DNA of 64,000 bases from Aurantimonas sp. HBX-1 (lineage in GTDB: Bacteria; Pseudomonadota; Alphaproteobacteria; Rhizobiales; Rhizobiaceae), in contig NZ_CP090066.1 in NCBI RefSeq assembly GCF_021391535.1, forward strand, positions 1,501,501 to 1,565,500, read 5' to 3'. How positions within the stretch are numbered: the stretch's first letter is position 1; every line of letters begins with the position of its first letter. The notes beneath the pieces are model-generated. The model was given only the letters and a program-made list of their open reading frames with translations. It made no database searches and had not been told where the DNA came from. Shown here piece after piece: positions 26,325-35,417 of this stretch. The translations under genes were made by a program, and so were the position numbers.

Positions 26325-27020
26325 TTGGCCACAACGACCGAAGCGGAGAAGGCCGAGAAGCCGGCACAAGCCCGCGCCATCAGAACGCGCGAGAAGCTGA
26401 TCGGCGCAGCGCTCGACGCGATCTACGAGCTGGGCTACCGTTCGGCCTCGACGCCCGAGTTCGCCCGCCGGGCCGGCGCCTCCCGCGGGGCTCTGCTGCA
26501 CCATTTCCCCGCCCGCTCCGACATCGTCGTCGCCGCCATGGAACATCTGCTCCGCAACGGTACGCGAGACATCCGTGCGGTTGCCGAAAAGGTCGCTCGC
26601 AAAGAGGTGAGCCTGGAGGAGTTCGTCGAATTCCTGTGGGAGATGTTCTCCGGGCGGCTGTTCTACATTTCCCTCGAGTTCATCAACGAAGCCCGAACGG
26701 ACCCGGACCTGCGCACCCGAATGATTCCGGTCGTGCGAGACTTCCATGCGGCGCTGGACGGCATCTGGGCGGAGTTCGAGAAACAGGCCGACGGAATGCC
26801 CCGGGCGACACGCATCTCGTTGAACCTGACGGTCTGTCTCGTGCGCGGCATGGGGGTGCAGACCGTGTTGAAGGACGACCCGGATTATTTCCGGTCGATG
26901 CTGGAAGCTTGGAAAGCCATTTTGCCGCAATTAGTCGATCGGGATCTGAGGGTTCCTCATCCCGGGGCCAACCCGGGGCCAATCATTGACGTGCGGAATA
27001 GGCCGGCCCTGACAGACTGA
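26325..27020 (+). CDS. TetR/AcrR-family transcriptional regulator
   Basis: A 231-residue regulator. The N-terminal helix-turn-helix reads TREKLIGAALDAIYELGY followed by STPEFARRAGASRGALLHHFPARSD (residues about 43-67, central part). The remaining two thirds is a helical ligand domain. I use the TTG at 26325, which follows GGAGGAAGAGC; no good ATG exists nearby. It closes the plus-strand aldolase/amidase/TRAP cluster and probably controls it in response to the transported compound. The tail after residue 210 is Pro-rich and low complexity. Confidence 0.87.
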   Translation: MATTTEAEKAEKPAQARAIRTREKLIGAALDAIYELGYRSASTPEFARRAGASRGALLHHFPARSDIVVAAMEHLLRNGTRDIRAVAEKVARKEVSLEEFVEFLWEMFSGRLFYISLEFINEARTDPDLRTRMIPVVRDFHAALDGIWAEFEKQADGMPRATRISLNLTVCLVRGMGVQTVLKDDPDYFRSMLEAWKAILPQLVDRDLRVPHPGANPGPIIDVRNRPALTD

Positions 27021-27280
27021 ACCGCCCGGGCTTCTCCGGAGGCGGTGGTGCGTAGAAGGCGGGGGAGGGGGTGACCATTCTATATTCGCCGTCGCGACCG
27101 CACCGGTAACGAGGCGGTGGATCTGCAATCGTTGAAGAACGAGCTCCGTCTGCATCGCGCCCGAGTCGGTCATTCAGGCCTAGTTTCGTCAATTCCGAAA
27201 GCTGCCACACACACGGTCGCGGGTGTTGGCATCCGCTAACGGGGAGAGTGGCAACATGGAGCCGCCGGTACTGCCGCCTC

Positions 27281-27523
27281 CTATTTGCGGCCGCTAGGAA
27301 TCGGCCTTGCCTCCATCTTCTTCGCGTTGAGATTAGCCGTCGCGAGGTTCTCGTTCGTCCGCCCGCAACCGGCCTCTTCGAGGTGCCTCATCCAGCCGAT
27401 GCAGCAACCGCACCACGCCGTCCAGAGCATCTCGACATTTTCGGCAGCGAGCAGAGACGTGGACAGAAGGACCAGCGCGTCGACCAGAACGTTGTTCGCT
27501 TGGAAAGCATGGTCCTTATCCAC
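27281..27523 (-). pseudogene. Decayed DUF411-like metal-binding protein gene
   Basis: The frame encodes an 80-residue product with a hydrophobic N-terminus and WCGCCIGWMRHLEEAG, which resembles the CxCC-x-W-x-x-H/L-x-x-AG core of DUF411 proteins from copper and silver islands. Normally a second half ending with a Cys-His motif follows. Here a TAG interrupts at 27281, and the in-frame continuation shows PCCHSP before another stop. It sits downstream of DUF305 and the RND efflux genes. I judge it truncated or frameshifted; a genuine short protein is also possible. Confidence 0.4.
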
Positions 27524-27573
27524 CAGAGACTGGACGGCTTCGTTATCGCGACCAGCCGGCTCCTGAGACCTTG

Positions 27574-27601
27574 TCGGGAGCGGCGGGCAAGCCGCTCCCG
27601 A
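27574..27601. terminator. Strong hairpin after the DUF305 gene
   Basis: TCGGGAGCGGC and GCCGCTCCCGA form a perfect 11-bp stem with a 6-base loop, 16 bp beyond the DUF305 stop. There is no clear T-tract, so it could end transcription, stabilise the efflux-operon mRNA, or both. Confidence 0.5.
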
Positions 27602-27617
27602 TATGACGCGGATTGAA

Positions 27618-28091
27618 TTACTTTGCGAGCGCCTCGACGCGCAGCGTCATCTCCTCGATCTCCTTCTTCTGCGCATCGATGATCATCTGCGCCATCTTCC
27701 GCGACGCTTCGTCCTTGCCCATCTTCAGTTCGAGCTCGCTCATGGCGATGGCGCCATGGTGATGGGCGATCATCCCGCAGTTGAAAGCCAGGTCGGGGTC
27801 CTTGATCATGGCAGCCCTCATCATCGGGCCGTGCATCTTCATCATCGTGGCATGATTGGCCATCTGGGCCTCGTCCATTCCGGACATCATTTCTCCCATG
27901 CCGTCCATCATCTGCGACATGTCCATGGACCCCACGGCGCCGTTGCAGGCCTCCGGAAGTTCGGCTTCCCCGGACATCCCTGCCATGCCACCGCCAGACA
28001 TCGCGTGACCGGACATGGACTGGCCATCCTGGGCATGGGCGAGGAACGGAAGGGCGGCGATCGTGGCGGCAATGATCAGTGTGTTACGCAT
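27618..28091 (-). CDS. DUF305 periplasmic protein, Met/His-rich (CopM-like)
   Basis: A 157-residue exported protein with a signal peptide ending in AHA (about residue 20). The mature N-terminus is Met- and His-rich (SMSGHAMSGGGMAGMSG, residues 25-41). The DUF305 core has the metal-binding MIAHHHGAIAMSE motif. Related proteins bind copper or silver in the periplasm. It follows the RND efflux genes in the same orientation, so it probably belongs to that operon and delivers or buffers metal. ATG at 28091 is preceded by AGGAGAA. Confidence 0.85.
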   Translation of the reverse strand: MRNTLIIAATIAALPFLAHAQDGQSMSGHAMSGGGMAGMSGEAELPEACNGAVGSMDMSQMMDGMGEMMSGMDEAQMANHATMMKMHGPMMRAAMIKDPDLAFNCGMIAHHHGAIAMSELELKMGKDEASRKMAQMIIDAQKKEIEEMTLRVEALAK

Positions 28092-28162
28092 GGTAGTTCT
28101 CCTTGAATGGCCATTGGAACCGGTGGGTATGTGTGCCGGTCTGGTGCTCGTCCGGCGGCAGG

Positions 28163-28528
28163 TCAGTCGAACTTCGCCTGCGCGGTCTTCCCGTCCGACG
28201 CCGTGAGCTGGACGGCGCCCTTCACGGGCCCTTCGGCCGGGGTCTCGAGCGGCCCCGACAGGAATGCGCCGGCAGGCGCCAGCGGCACGCGGGCGGGCTT
28301 GCCGCCGATCAGCAGGATCGCGGTGCCCTTGAAGTCGTCGCTCGGAAGGGGTTCGTCCGCGGCATCGCTGACATAGACCCTCACTTCATTTCCCGCGGCG
28401 ACGAGTTCGACGTGGTGGTCGCCCGCATCGACGAGCGTTCCCCCGTTCGGACCCTTGCGCGGTTCGTGGGCGTTGGCTGCCGTTGAGGCGACGAGAGCGG
28501 CGGCGAGGAGGAAGGTACGGGCGATCAT
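28163..28528 (-). CDS. Small periplasmic protein of the metal efflux operon
   Basis: A 121-residue exported protein with a signal peptide ending in NAH (about 22). The mature start HEPRKGPNGG and the DAGDHHVELVA stretch match a small domain often found beside heavy-metal RND pumps. The rest is predicted beta-rich. It lies 18 bp after the RND pump gene and 71 bp before DUF305, all on one strand. The role is unknown; a periplasmic metal-binding or pump accessory function is likely from context. ATG at 28528 has ACGGAGTC upstream. Confidence 0.75.
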   Translation of the reverse strand: MIARTFLLAAALVASTAANAHEPRKGPNGGTLVDAGDHHVELVAAGNEVRVYVSDAADEPLPSDDFKGTAILLIGGKPARVPLAPAGAFLSGPLETPAEGPVKGAVQLTASDGKTAQAKFD

Positions 28529-28546
28529 TGCTTGAGACTCCGTTGG

Positions 28547-31500
28547 TCAGAACGTGTGGGCCGCGGCCGTGTCGGCCCCGGCATCCGGGGTGCCCGGGGT
28601 TGATGGAAGGCGGGCTGCCTCGACGAGCCGCTTCAGGGGCTTTTCCCCGAAACGCAGGAAGAGGACGGGGGTGAGGAAGGTGTCGAGCAGCGTCGATGAG
28701 ACGAGGCCGCCGAAGATCGTCACGGCGACGGGGTGAAGGATTTCCTTGCCCGGTGCGGAGGGGTCGATCATCAGCGGCACCAGTGCCACACCCGCCGAGA
28801 GCGCGGTCATCAGCACGGGCGTCAGCCGCTCGAGGCTTCCGCGCATGACGAGATCGCGCCCAAAGGGGATGCCCTCGTGGATCGACAGGTTGATGTAGTG
28901 GCTGATCTTCAGGATGCCGTTGCGCGCCGCGATCCCGGTCAGGGTGATGAAGCCGATCATCGAGGCGACCGACAGGGGCTGGCCAGACAGCCAGAGCGCC
29001 GCGACCGAGCCGATAAGGGCAAGCGGGATGCTGCCGAGAATGATCAGCGTGAACACGGCGGAGCGATAGCGGCTGTAGAGGATCGCGAAGATCATCGCGA
29101 GCGACACTAGCGACAGCAGCCCGATGGTGCGGCTTGCTTCCTCCTGCGCCTGGAAGGTGCCTTCGAGGCTCGTCGAGAAGCCGGGGGGTAGCGCCGCTGA
29201 CGCCACCTCCGCCCGGATCTGCTCGATCACCTGCGCCATGTCGGCGTCACCGGCGGCGTTCGCCAGAACCACGACGCGGCGCTGGCCATTCTCCCGCAGG
29301 ATCTGGTTCGGACCGTCGGTCTCCCGCACTTCCGCGAGCTCCCGCACCGGGATCCACCCTGCCGGCGTCTCGATCAGGAGGTCGCCGAGCGCCTCGGTCG
29401 TCCGCTCCGCATCGCCCAGACGAATGACGACATCGTAGGTGCGGTTGCCGTCGACGAGGCGCGATACGACACGGCCGTTGGAAAGCTGCTCCAGCTCCTC
29501 GGTGATCTTCGCCGGCTGGATCCCGAACAGGGCGGCGCGCTCATAGTCGATCCGGATTTCCAGTTGCGGGATGCGGACCTGCTTCTCGACCTGGAGGTCC
29601 ACGACGCCCGGGACCGTCGCCAGACGGGCCCTCAGGCTCTCCGCAACGGTACGCAACGTGTCGAGATCCTCGCCGAAGACCTTCAGCGCGATCTGCGCCC
29701 GCACGCCGGACAGCATGTGGTCGAGCCGGTGCGAGATCGGCTGGCCGATGTTGATCGACACGGGAAGCACGGAGAGGCGCGAACGGATGTCGGCCTCGAT
29801 CTCGGTCTTGGTCCTCCCCGTCTCGAGGTCGACCTCGATCTCGGAGGAATGGACGCCCTCGGCATGCTCGTCGAGTTCCGCCCGACCGGTGCGCCGTCCA
29901 ACGACGGACACCTCGGGTACTTCCATGATGATGCGCTCGGCGATCAGGCCGACGCGGTGCGACTCGGCCAGGGAGATGCCCGGGTTGAAGGCCATGCTGA
30001 TGGTCAGCGTTCCCTCGTTGAAGGGTGGCAGGAAGGCCCGCGGCAAGGCTGTCGCGCCGACGGCGGCGACGACCACGCCCAGCGCGGCCAGGGCCATGAG
30101 AGTCCGCGGCCAGCGGAAGGCGCGGTTCAGCAGGACGCGGTTGCCGCGTTTCAGCCAGCGCACGATGAAGCCTTCGCGCTCATCCAGCCGCTTGAGGCTC
30201 GGCAGCAGGTAGTAGGCCATGACCGGGGTAAGGGTGATCGAGACGACCAGGCTGGCGAGAATCGAGACGATGTACGCCTGTCCCAGCGGCGCGAAGAGCC
30301 GCCCCTCAATCCCGGTCAGGGCGAACAACGGCACGAAGACCAGGACGATGATGACCGTGGCGTAGACGATGCCCGAACGGACCTCCTGGGATGCCGAGAC
30401 GACGACGTCGAACACCGAGCGCGGGTTGCCAAGCTCGCGGTTCTCTCGAAGGCGGCGGAAGATGTTCTCGACGTCCACCACCGCGTCGTCGACGAGTTCG
30501 CCGATGGCGATGGCGAGGCCCCCGAGCGTCATCGTGTTGATGGAGAGCCCCATCAGATGGAAGACGATGCCCGTCGCGAGGATGGAAACCGGGATCGCTG
30601 TCAGGGATATCACCGTCGTGCGAACGTTTAGGAGGAAGGCGAAGAGGACGATCGCCACCACCACGATGGCCTCGATCAGCACGGTCTGGACGTTCTTGAT
30701 CGAGGTCTCGATGAAGTCCGCCTGCCGAAACAGGACCTGGTCGGCGCGGATGCCGTCCGGCAGGGATGCGCTGACCTCGCCGAGCGCGGCCTCGAGCTGC
30801 CGGGTCAGAGCGACAGTGTCGACGTCGGGCTGCTTCTCGATCGATACGATGACGGCGGAGCGACCCATGTAGCCCGCCTCGCCCCGCTTCTGACGGGCCC
30901 CGAACGAGACGTCCGCGACCTCGTCGAGCAGGACGGGCCTGGTTCCGACCGTTGCCACGACGAGGCCCCGCAGATCGTCGAGGCTGAGGCTGCGGCCGAC
31001 GTTCCGGATCAGGAACTCGCGGGAATACTGGTCGGTGAAGCCGCCCCCGGTGTTGGCCCCGAACGAGGCAAGCGCGCCTTCCACCTGTTCCATCGTGACC
31101 CCGAGCGCCCGGAGCGAGGCGGCGTCCGGGGCGACGCGGTACTGGCGCACCTCGCCACCTATCGGGATGACCTGCGCGACGCCGGGCACGGCGAGGAGCC
31201 GAGGCCGCACGAGCGCATCCGCCGCCTCGCGCAACGCCATCGGCGAGACGCCGTCGGGCGCGGTCATGGCCACCAGCATCACCTGGCCCATGATCGATGA
31301 GATCGGCCCCATCTGGGGCGACACGCCCGGCGGAAGCTGGCTACGCACGAGAGCCAGCTTTTCGGCGATCTGCTGGCGGTTCAGGTAGATGTCGGTGTCC
31401 CAGTCGAACTCGACATAGACGATCGACAGGCCGACGCCCGAGACGGAGCGCACGCGGCTCACCCCGGGCAGGCCGTTCATCTGCGTCTCGAGCGGATAGG

Positions 31501-31696
31501 TGACGAGCTGCTCGACTTCGGGCGGCGCAAGGCCTTCGGCCTCCGTCATGATGGTGACGGTCGGCCGGTTCAGGTCGGGGAAGACGTCGACGGGCAGCCG
31601 CATCGAGACGAAGGCGCCGTAGAGCACCAGCACCGCGGCGATGGCGAGGACGAGCATGCGGTTGCGCAGCGATTGCGTGACGAGGAAGGTGAACAT
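28547..31696 (-). CDS. Heavy-metal efflux RND pump, CusA/CzcA family
   Basis: A 1049-residue inner-membrane proton/metal antiporter. It starts MFTFLVTQSLRNRM with the first membrane helix, has two large periplasmic loops and about 12 helices. The charged helix-4 segment GELVDDAVVDVEN (Asp near residue 402) holds the proton-relay acids. It would work with the adaptor encoded upstream and an outer-membrane channel, which is not in this window. I chose the ATG at 31696; an in-frame ATG at 31735 would add 13 residues. The sequence does not settle the metal; the surrounding DUF305 and DUF411 remnants suggest copper or silver. Confidence 0.92.
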   Translation of the reverse strand: MFTFLVTQSLRNRMLVLAIAAVLVLYGAFVSMRLPVDVFPDLNRPTVTIMTEAEGLAPPEVEQLVTYPLETQMNGLPGVSRVRSVSGVGLSIVYVEFDWDTDIYLNRQQIAEKLALVRSQLPPGVSPQMGPISSIMGQVMLVAMTAPDGVSPMALREAADALVRPRLLAVPGVAQVIPIGGEVRQYRVAPDAASLRALGVTMEQVEGALASFGANTGGGFTDQYSREFLIRNVGRSLSLDDLRGLVVATVGTRPVLLDEVADVSFGARQKRGEAGYMGRSAVIVSIEKQPDVDTVALTRQLEAALGEVSASLPDGIRADQVLFRQADFIETSIKNVQTVLIEAIVVVAIVLFAFLLNVRTTVISLTAIPVSILATGIVFHLMGLSINTMTLGGLAIAIGELVDDAVVDVENIFRRLRENRELGNPRSVFDVVVSASQEVRSGIVYATVIIVLVFVPLFALTGIEGRLFAPLGQAYIVSILASLVVSITLTPVMAYYLLPSLKRLDEREGFIVRWLKRGNRVLLNRAFRWPRTLMALAALGVVVAAVGATALPRAFLPPFNEGTLTISMAFNPGISLAESHRVGLIAERIIMEVPEVSVVGRRTGRAELDEHAEGVHSSEIEVDLETGRTKTEIEADIRSRLSVLPVSINIGQPISHRLDHMLSGVRAQIALKVFGEDLDTLRTVAESLRARLATVPGVVDLQVEKQVRIPQLEIRIDYERAALFGIQPAKITEELEQLSNGRVVSRLVDGNRTYDVVIRLGDAERTTEALGDLLIETPAGWIPVRELAEVRETDGPNQILRENGQRRVVVLANAAGDADMAQVIEQIRAEVASAALPPGFSTSLEGTFQAQEEASRTIGLLSLVSLAMIFAILYSRYRSAVFTLIILGSIPLALIGSVAALWLSGQPLSVASMIGFITLTGIAARNGILKISHYINLSIHEGIPFGRDLVMRGSLERLTPVLMTALSAGVALVPLMIDPSAPGKEILHPVAVTIFGGLVSSTLLDTFLTPVLFLRFGEKPLKRLVEAARLPSTPGTPDAGADTAAAHTF

Positions 31697-31706
31697 CGTC
31701 CCGCCC

Positions 31707-33386
31707 TCAGCGGATCTGGTTGAGGAGTTCGGCACCCTCGGTCACGACGCGGCTGCCCGCCTCGATTCCTGCGGCGACCAGGACCCGCTCGCCGTCGAGC
31801 GGCTGGACCCGTACTTCCTTCGGCTCGAACCGCTCGGCACCGGAATGGACGAAGACGATGTCCTGCCCGTTGGGTCCCCGAAGCACGCTCGTCCGCGGCA
31901 AGGCGATGCCGGCCTGCACCTCCTCGGTCTGCCCGAGAACCGTCAGCATCTGCCCCGGCCGCAGGCCCGTGGTCTCGCCCTGGACACGGAAGTGGACAGG
32001 CAGCGCCGGCGAGGCGCCGGCAAAACCCGCGCCCTCGAACGTGAGGGACAACGAGCGCCCGTCACCCAGGTCGGCCGAGGCCGCCCTGAAGGCGCCGGCC
32101 CCGCCATAGGCCAGCGCCTCGACCCAGAGACGATCCGGGTCAACGATGTGGAAGACGACGGCATTGCTCTCGGCCATCTGGCCGGCAATGGCATTGGACG
32201 CTGCGATCACCCCGGAAACCGGCGCGACCAGCGGTTCCGGCTTGACCTGAACCTGCTCGATGGCGACGCGGCGTTCGCGAAGGCCCTCCAACTCGATCCG
32301 CGTCTCGTCGAGCGTCGTCTGAGCGACAGTGCCACTCTTCACAAGCGTTTCGGAACGGCGCACGCGCTGCTCGGCGATCGAGATCGCCTGATCGAGCTCG
32401 CTGCGGCGCTGGCGAAGGTCGGACTGGTCGATCGTCTGGATCGGCGAGGTCACGAACGCCAGGACGTCACCAGCCCTGACCTTCGCACCAAGCCGCGGGA
32501 AGCCACCCGGCGGCGACGAGAGGCGCCCGGCAATCGAGGCCTGGACGAAGCCGCTCGCATTGGGATCGGGGATGATCCGTCCCGGCATCTCGACGCTGCG
32601 ACGATGCTCGGCTGCGGCGGTCATCAGCGTGCGGATGGCGAGAATGCGCTGGGAGGGCTTCGGCACGAACACCGACCCGTCGGGAAGCCGCTGGGCGAGG
32701 TCGCGGACACCGACGACGGGTGCGGCCGTTTCCTGCGCGACCGCGATCGACCCGGCAAAGAGGACGACGAGTACCGCGGCGGTCCCGGCCGCCACGAACA
32801 CCCTTCGCCGGAACACCGCCATGGCGAGGATACCCAGCGCAAATCCCAGGGCTCCAACCGCGAGGATGGCGGGGTCGTTGCGGGACAGGCGATCCGTCAG
32901 TTCGACCGTGAGCGCCTCTCGCATCTCCGTCGCCAGGGCCGCTCCCACCAGCCAGCCGGAATTTCCCGCCACGACCGGCGCCGGCGCCTCGGGGATGACC
33001 AGGGTCGCGGTGAGAAAGTCGATGGCGCCGTCGCTGGCGACGGTCGCGATGAGGTCGTAGGTGCCCGGCTGCTCGGCCCAGGGAGCCGCAAGGCGGTAGA
33101 CGTCACCCTCCGCCGTAGCCGTCACGGGCCCGTCCGGGGTCTCGATGTCGACCGTGGCGCCGACGATGGGCTCGTTGGTCTCGAAGTGGTCGAGATGGAT
33201 TTCGAGCAAAGGTCCGCGCGCAACCGCCACGAATTCGAAGAGCGCGCTCTGCGCCTCGGCGCGGGGAGCGGTTTGCGCGGAGACGACCGGCGGCGGCGTG
33301 CCGTGGTCGTGCCCTTCGTGGGCGCGCACGGGTGACGCAAGCGTCAGGACGGCCATCGCGGCCGCGGTCAGGATACGGGAATGCAT
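31707..33386 (-). CDS. RND efflux periplasmic adaptor with an extra N-terminal domain
   Basis: A 559-residue membrane-fusion protein, longer than a usual CusB (about 400). Residues 1-22 are a signal peptide, followed by the His-rich HEGHDHG. Residues 40-135 form a beta-rich domain, and 173-192 and 196-217 are two membrane helices. The standard adaptor core (from about 260) includes a coiled coil around residues 330-370 (SELDQAISIAEQRVRRSETL, part) and the barrel domains. It ends 10 bp before the pump start, so the pair is coupled. The N-terminal domain may bind metal or link to a sensor, which is inference. Confidence 0.88.
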   Translation of the reverse strand: MHSRILTAAAMAVLTLASPVRAHEGHDHGTPPPVVSAQTAPRAEAQSALFEFVAVARGPLLEIHLDHFETNEPIVGATVDIETPDGPVTATAEGDVYRLAAPWAEQPGTYDLIATVASDGAIDFLTATLVIPEAPAPVVAGNSGWLVGAALATEMREALTVELTDRLSRNDPAILAVGALGFALGILAMAVFRRRVFVAAGTAAVLVVLFAGSIAVAQETAAPVVGVRDLAQRLPDGSVFVPKPSQRILAIRTLMTAAAEHRRSVEMPGRIIPDPNASGFVQASIAGRLSSPPGGFPRLGAKVRAGDVLAFVTSPIQTIDQSDLRQRRSELDQAISIAEQRVRRSETLVKSGTVAQTTLDETRIELEGLRERRVAIEQVQVKPEPLVAPVSGVIAASNAIAGQMAESNAVVFHIVDPDRLWVEALAYGGAGAFRAASADLGDGRSLSLTFEGAGFAGASPALPVHFRVQGETTGLRPGQMLTVLGQTEEVQAGIALPRTSVLRGPNGQDIVFVHSGAERFEPKEVRVQPLDGERVLVAAGIEAGSRVVTEGAELLNQIR

Positions 33387-33444
33387 CGGGAAAGCCCAAG
33401 GTCTGGAACATCGCTCGGGACGCGCACGCGCGTCCGCGGGTGTG

Positions 33445-33855
33445 TCAGACGAAGGGCTTGGGAGGTCTGATCAGGCCGTCGAGGCTTACGCCATCCAGTA
33501 CGCAGGAGGCGCGAGCGAAAACATGCCGTGCCATCTCAAGCGCCGGAATAGAGTTGTCTGACAGAGTGGCCGTCGCCGCCATGCAGTTCGACACGCCCGT
33601 ACCGCAGCATGAAGACCATGTGATGCGGTGGCCATCCTCGTTGCCATTTTCGGCGCCCGGGCCAGCCACCGCGTCGGCATTTTCGGCCGCTGTCAATGAA
33701 CCAGCAAGGGCGGGGGCGGCAACCACGGAGGAAGCCTCGACGACATCCGAAACGTGATTCGTATGGGCCTGGGCTGCCGACGACCAGAACAGCGCGATGC
33801 CGACGACCACGAGGATCGCGAGCAGGGAAGCCATCTTGTTCAGGACGAAGGACAT
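33445..33855 (-). CDS. Small secreted or membrane-anchored protein heading the efflux operon
   Basis: A 136-residue protein with a strong N-terminal hydrophobic segment (MSFVLNKMASLLAILVVVG, residues 1-19) ending in AQAHTNH. The C-terminal half has a Cys-rich stretch (WSSCCGTGVSNC) and ends RPPKPFV. The RPP tail resembles small proteins at the front of heavy-metal efflux loci, but I do not recognise a named family with confidence. ATG at 33855 is preferred to an upstream in-frame codon at 33903. It precedes the adaptor gene by 58 bp on the same strand. Confidence 0.6.
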   Translation of the reverse strand: MSFVLNKMASLLAILVVVGIALFWSSAAQAHTNHVSDVVEASSVVAAPALAGSLTAAENADAVAGPGAENGNEDGHRITWSSCCGTGVSNCMAATATLSDNSIPALEMARHVFARASCVLDGVSLDGLIRPPKPFV

Positions 33856-34440
33856 GCCGGTCCGTGTACCTCTTGCATCTATTGCGGACGACGACGCCCT
33901 CAAACTACGGCCGAAGTGCGTTCGAAGGGTTAGCTACGAAAACTTAAAAGGGTCTCTCAAGGGCCGTACGCGGCGGATGCAACCTCCTCAAGCGCGCCGG
34001 ACCGCGGGTTCGCTGTTGCAAAATGTGGCGCGTTACCCTCAGGGGCACGGGTAGCCATATTAAACTTGTTTGGCAGCGCTAACACTCGCCGAAAGTAGCA
34101 GTTTGCGAGAGGGTGGCCTGCCAAAAGCCGAAAGTCCACTTCCGGCCCAAAGGCGTTGGGAAATGATTTCTGCTATGCCCCTTTGCCGTCGTACAGAATG
34201 CTGGACATCGCCTAGAAACCGGACATTACAGGGAGGCTCAATGCCACGTAGCCGAGGGCGCCCAGGATCTCAGGTCGTCACCTGAGGCACCTAGAAGCCT
34301 ACCCTTCGCCTTCGGTCCTCCCGGTCATCGTGAGGAGCTAAACGTTGTGTGAACGGCGGATTCAGCGACGGTTCCGGCGGGGGGGTTCAAGTTCGGGTCA
34401 TTCCATCCCGAGCCGATGTGCTCTTGTCGGAGACGCCCAG
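33856..34440 (+). other. Intergenic region between the efflux operon and the curlin genes
   Basis: No protein gene is supported. The region divides two divergently transcribed units and must carry both promoters, but no strong -35/-10 pair stands out. It holds one copy of the dispersed intergenic repeat (34129..34148). Confidence 0.5.
34129..34148 (+). repeat. Dispersed intergenic repeat, copy A
   Basis: CGAAAGTCCACTTCCGGCCC matches the consensus TGCCAGTCCGCTTTCGGCCC at 15 of 20 positions. It is the most diverged of five copies in 12 kb. Confidence 0.45.
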
Positions 34441-34875
34441 ATGATCCGCTTGCCTCTTGCTTCCGCCCTCGTCGTTCTCGCCGGCCTGACGGTCGCGACC
34501 TCAGCGTCTGCCAACGACGTGCGCTTCGACCAGTACGGCTGGTCGAACTCCGCCGGCGGGTCCCAGCAGGGCTATCGCAACCGCATCCGCGTCCATCAGG
34601 ACGGCCGGTACAACCGCTCGGTCGGCGAGCAGCGCGGTTCGCACAATCTGTCAGTCGTCGGTCAGGAGGGACGCAGCCATTACGGCGCGACCTACCAGAA
34701 CGGCAGCCGCAACTCCGCCGGCATCGGCCAGTTCGGCTTTGACCACACGACGATCCTCTCTCAGGACGGCCACGGCAACATCGCGGCCGGTGTGCAGGTC
34801 GGACGCGGCTGCTCGGCCGACGTTGCGCAGGGCGGCAGCGGTAACGTCGCGGCCCTCGTCCAGGCCTGCGACTGA
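34441..34875 (+). CDS. Curlin-repeat amyloid protein, CsgA/CsgB-like
   Basis: A 144-residue exported protein with a signal peptide ending in ASA (about residue 24). The mature part is built from imperfect curlin repeats of the type Q-x-G-x-x-N, for instance QQGYRN, HQDGRYN, YQNGSRN and SQDGHGN, about 22 residues apart. Such repeats stack into extracellular amyloid fibres (curli). The ATG at 34441 has GGAGACG upstream. A unique Cys pair occurs near the C-terminus. A CsgH-like gene and a second curlin gene follow, so this is either the nucleator or the major subunit. Confidence 0.88.
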   Translation: MIRLPLASALVVLAGLTVATSASANDVRFDQYGWSNSAGGSQQGYRNRIRVHQDGRYNRSVGEQRGSHNLSVVGQEGRSHYGATYQNGSRNSAGIGQFGFDHTTILSQDGHGNIAAGVQVGRGCSADVAQGGSGNVAALVQACD

Positions 34876-34922
34876 TCCCGCGCCCACCGGCGCGATCCAC
34901 CCGTTCCGTTCCCGTCCCATTG

Positions 34923-35321
34923 ATGAGGCCCGCCATGCCGTTGCTCCGACCTTGCCACCGCCTCGCCGCGGCACTGGTTCTCCTCGGCGCCACCGGCGCC
35001 GCCTTCGCCGGCCCGGCGGGCACGATATCGAGTGAGGGGCCGGTCCGGTGCGAGCTCGACGTCTCGCGCCGGGGTGGATCGGTCGAGCTGACCGCGCTCG
35101 CCCATGCCGAGAAGGCGACGCGCGGTGAGTACGCTTTCCACGTCTCCGGGCGGGGAACCGACATCCGGCAGGGCGGGTCCTTCACCATCGCTTCCGGTGG
35201 GACGGAACAGCTCGGCACTGTCACGCTCAGCGGTGGCGGCTCCGGCTACGACGCCGATCTGACCCTCGTCGTTTCTGGCAAGACGATCTCCTGCTCCGGC
35301 CGGGTCGGCGGCGGGTTCTGA
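34923..35321 (+). CDS. csgH: CsgH-like curli assembly protein
   Basis: A 132-residue exported protein. The hydrophobic signal segment ends near AFAG (about residue 30 from the ATG at 34923). The mature part is beta-rich with two cysteines, GPVRCELDVS and TISCSGRV, in the arrangement of the small Ig-like CsgH protein of alphaproteobacteria, which blocks premature amyloid growth in the periplasm. It lies between two curlin genes, which supports the call. The start is uncertain: TTG 34920, ATG 34923 and ATG 34935 are all in frame. The name is from size, Cys pattern and context. Confidence 0.72.
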   Translation: MRPAMPLLRPCHRLAAALVLLGATGAAFAGPAGTISSEGPVRCELDVSRRGGSVELTALAHAEKATRGEYAFHVSGRGTDIRQGGSFTIASGGTEQLGTVTLSGGGSGYDADLTLVVSGKTISCSGRVGGGF

Positions 35322-35417
35322 CAAGCGACAATAACCCTGCCTCGCCGATCCGGTCCTGCCAGGGGAACCCCGAAAGTCCACGCATGTCCGGGAACAGACC
35401 GGGGAACGGAGACCTCC

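Noticed and set aside
27021..27280. Possible short gene after the TetR regulator
   Set aside because: Only short frames without ribosome sites or motifs; they contain low-complexity Pro/Ser/Arg stretches.
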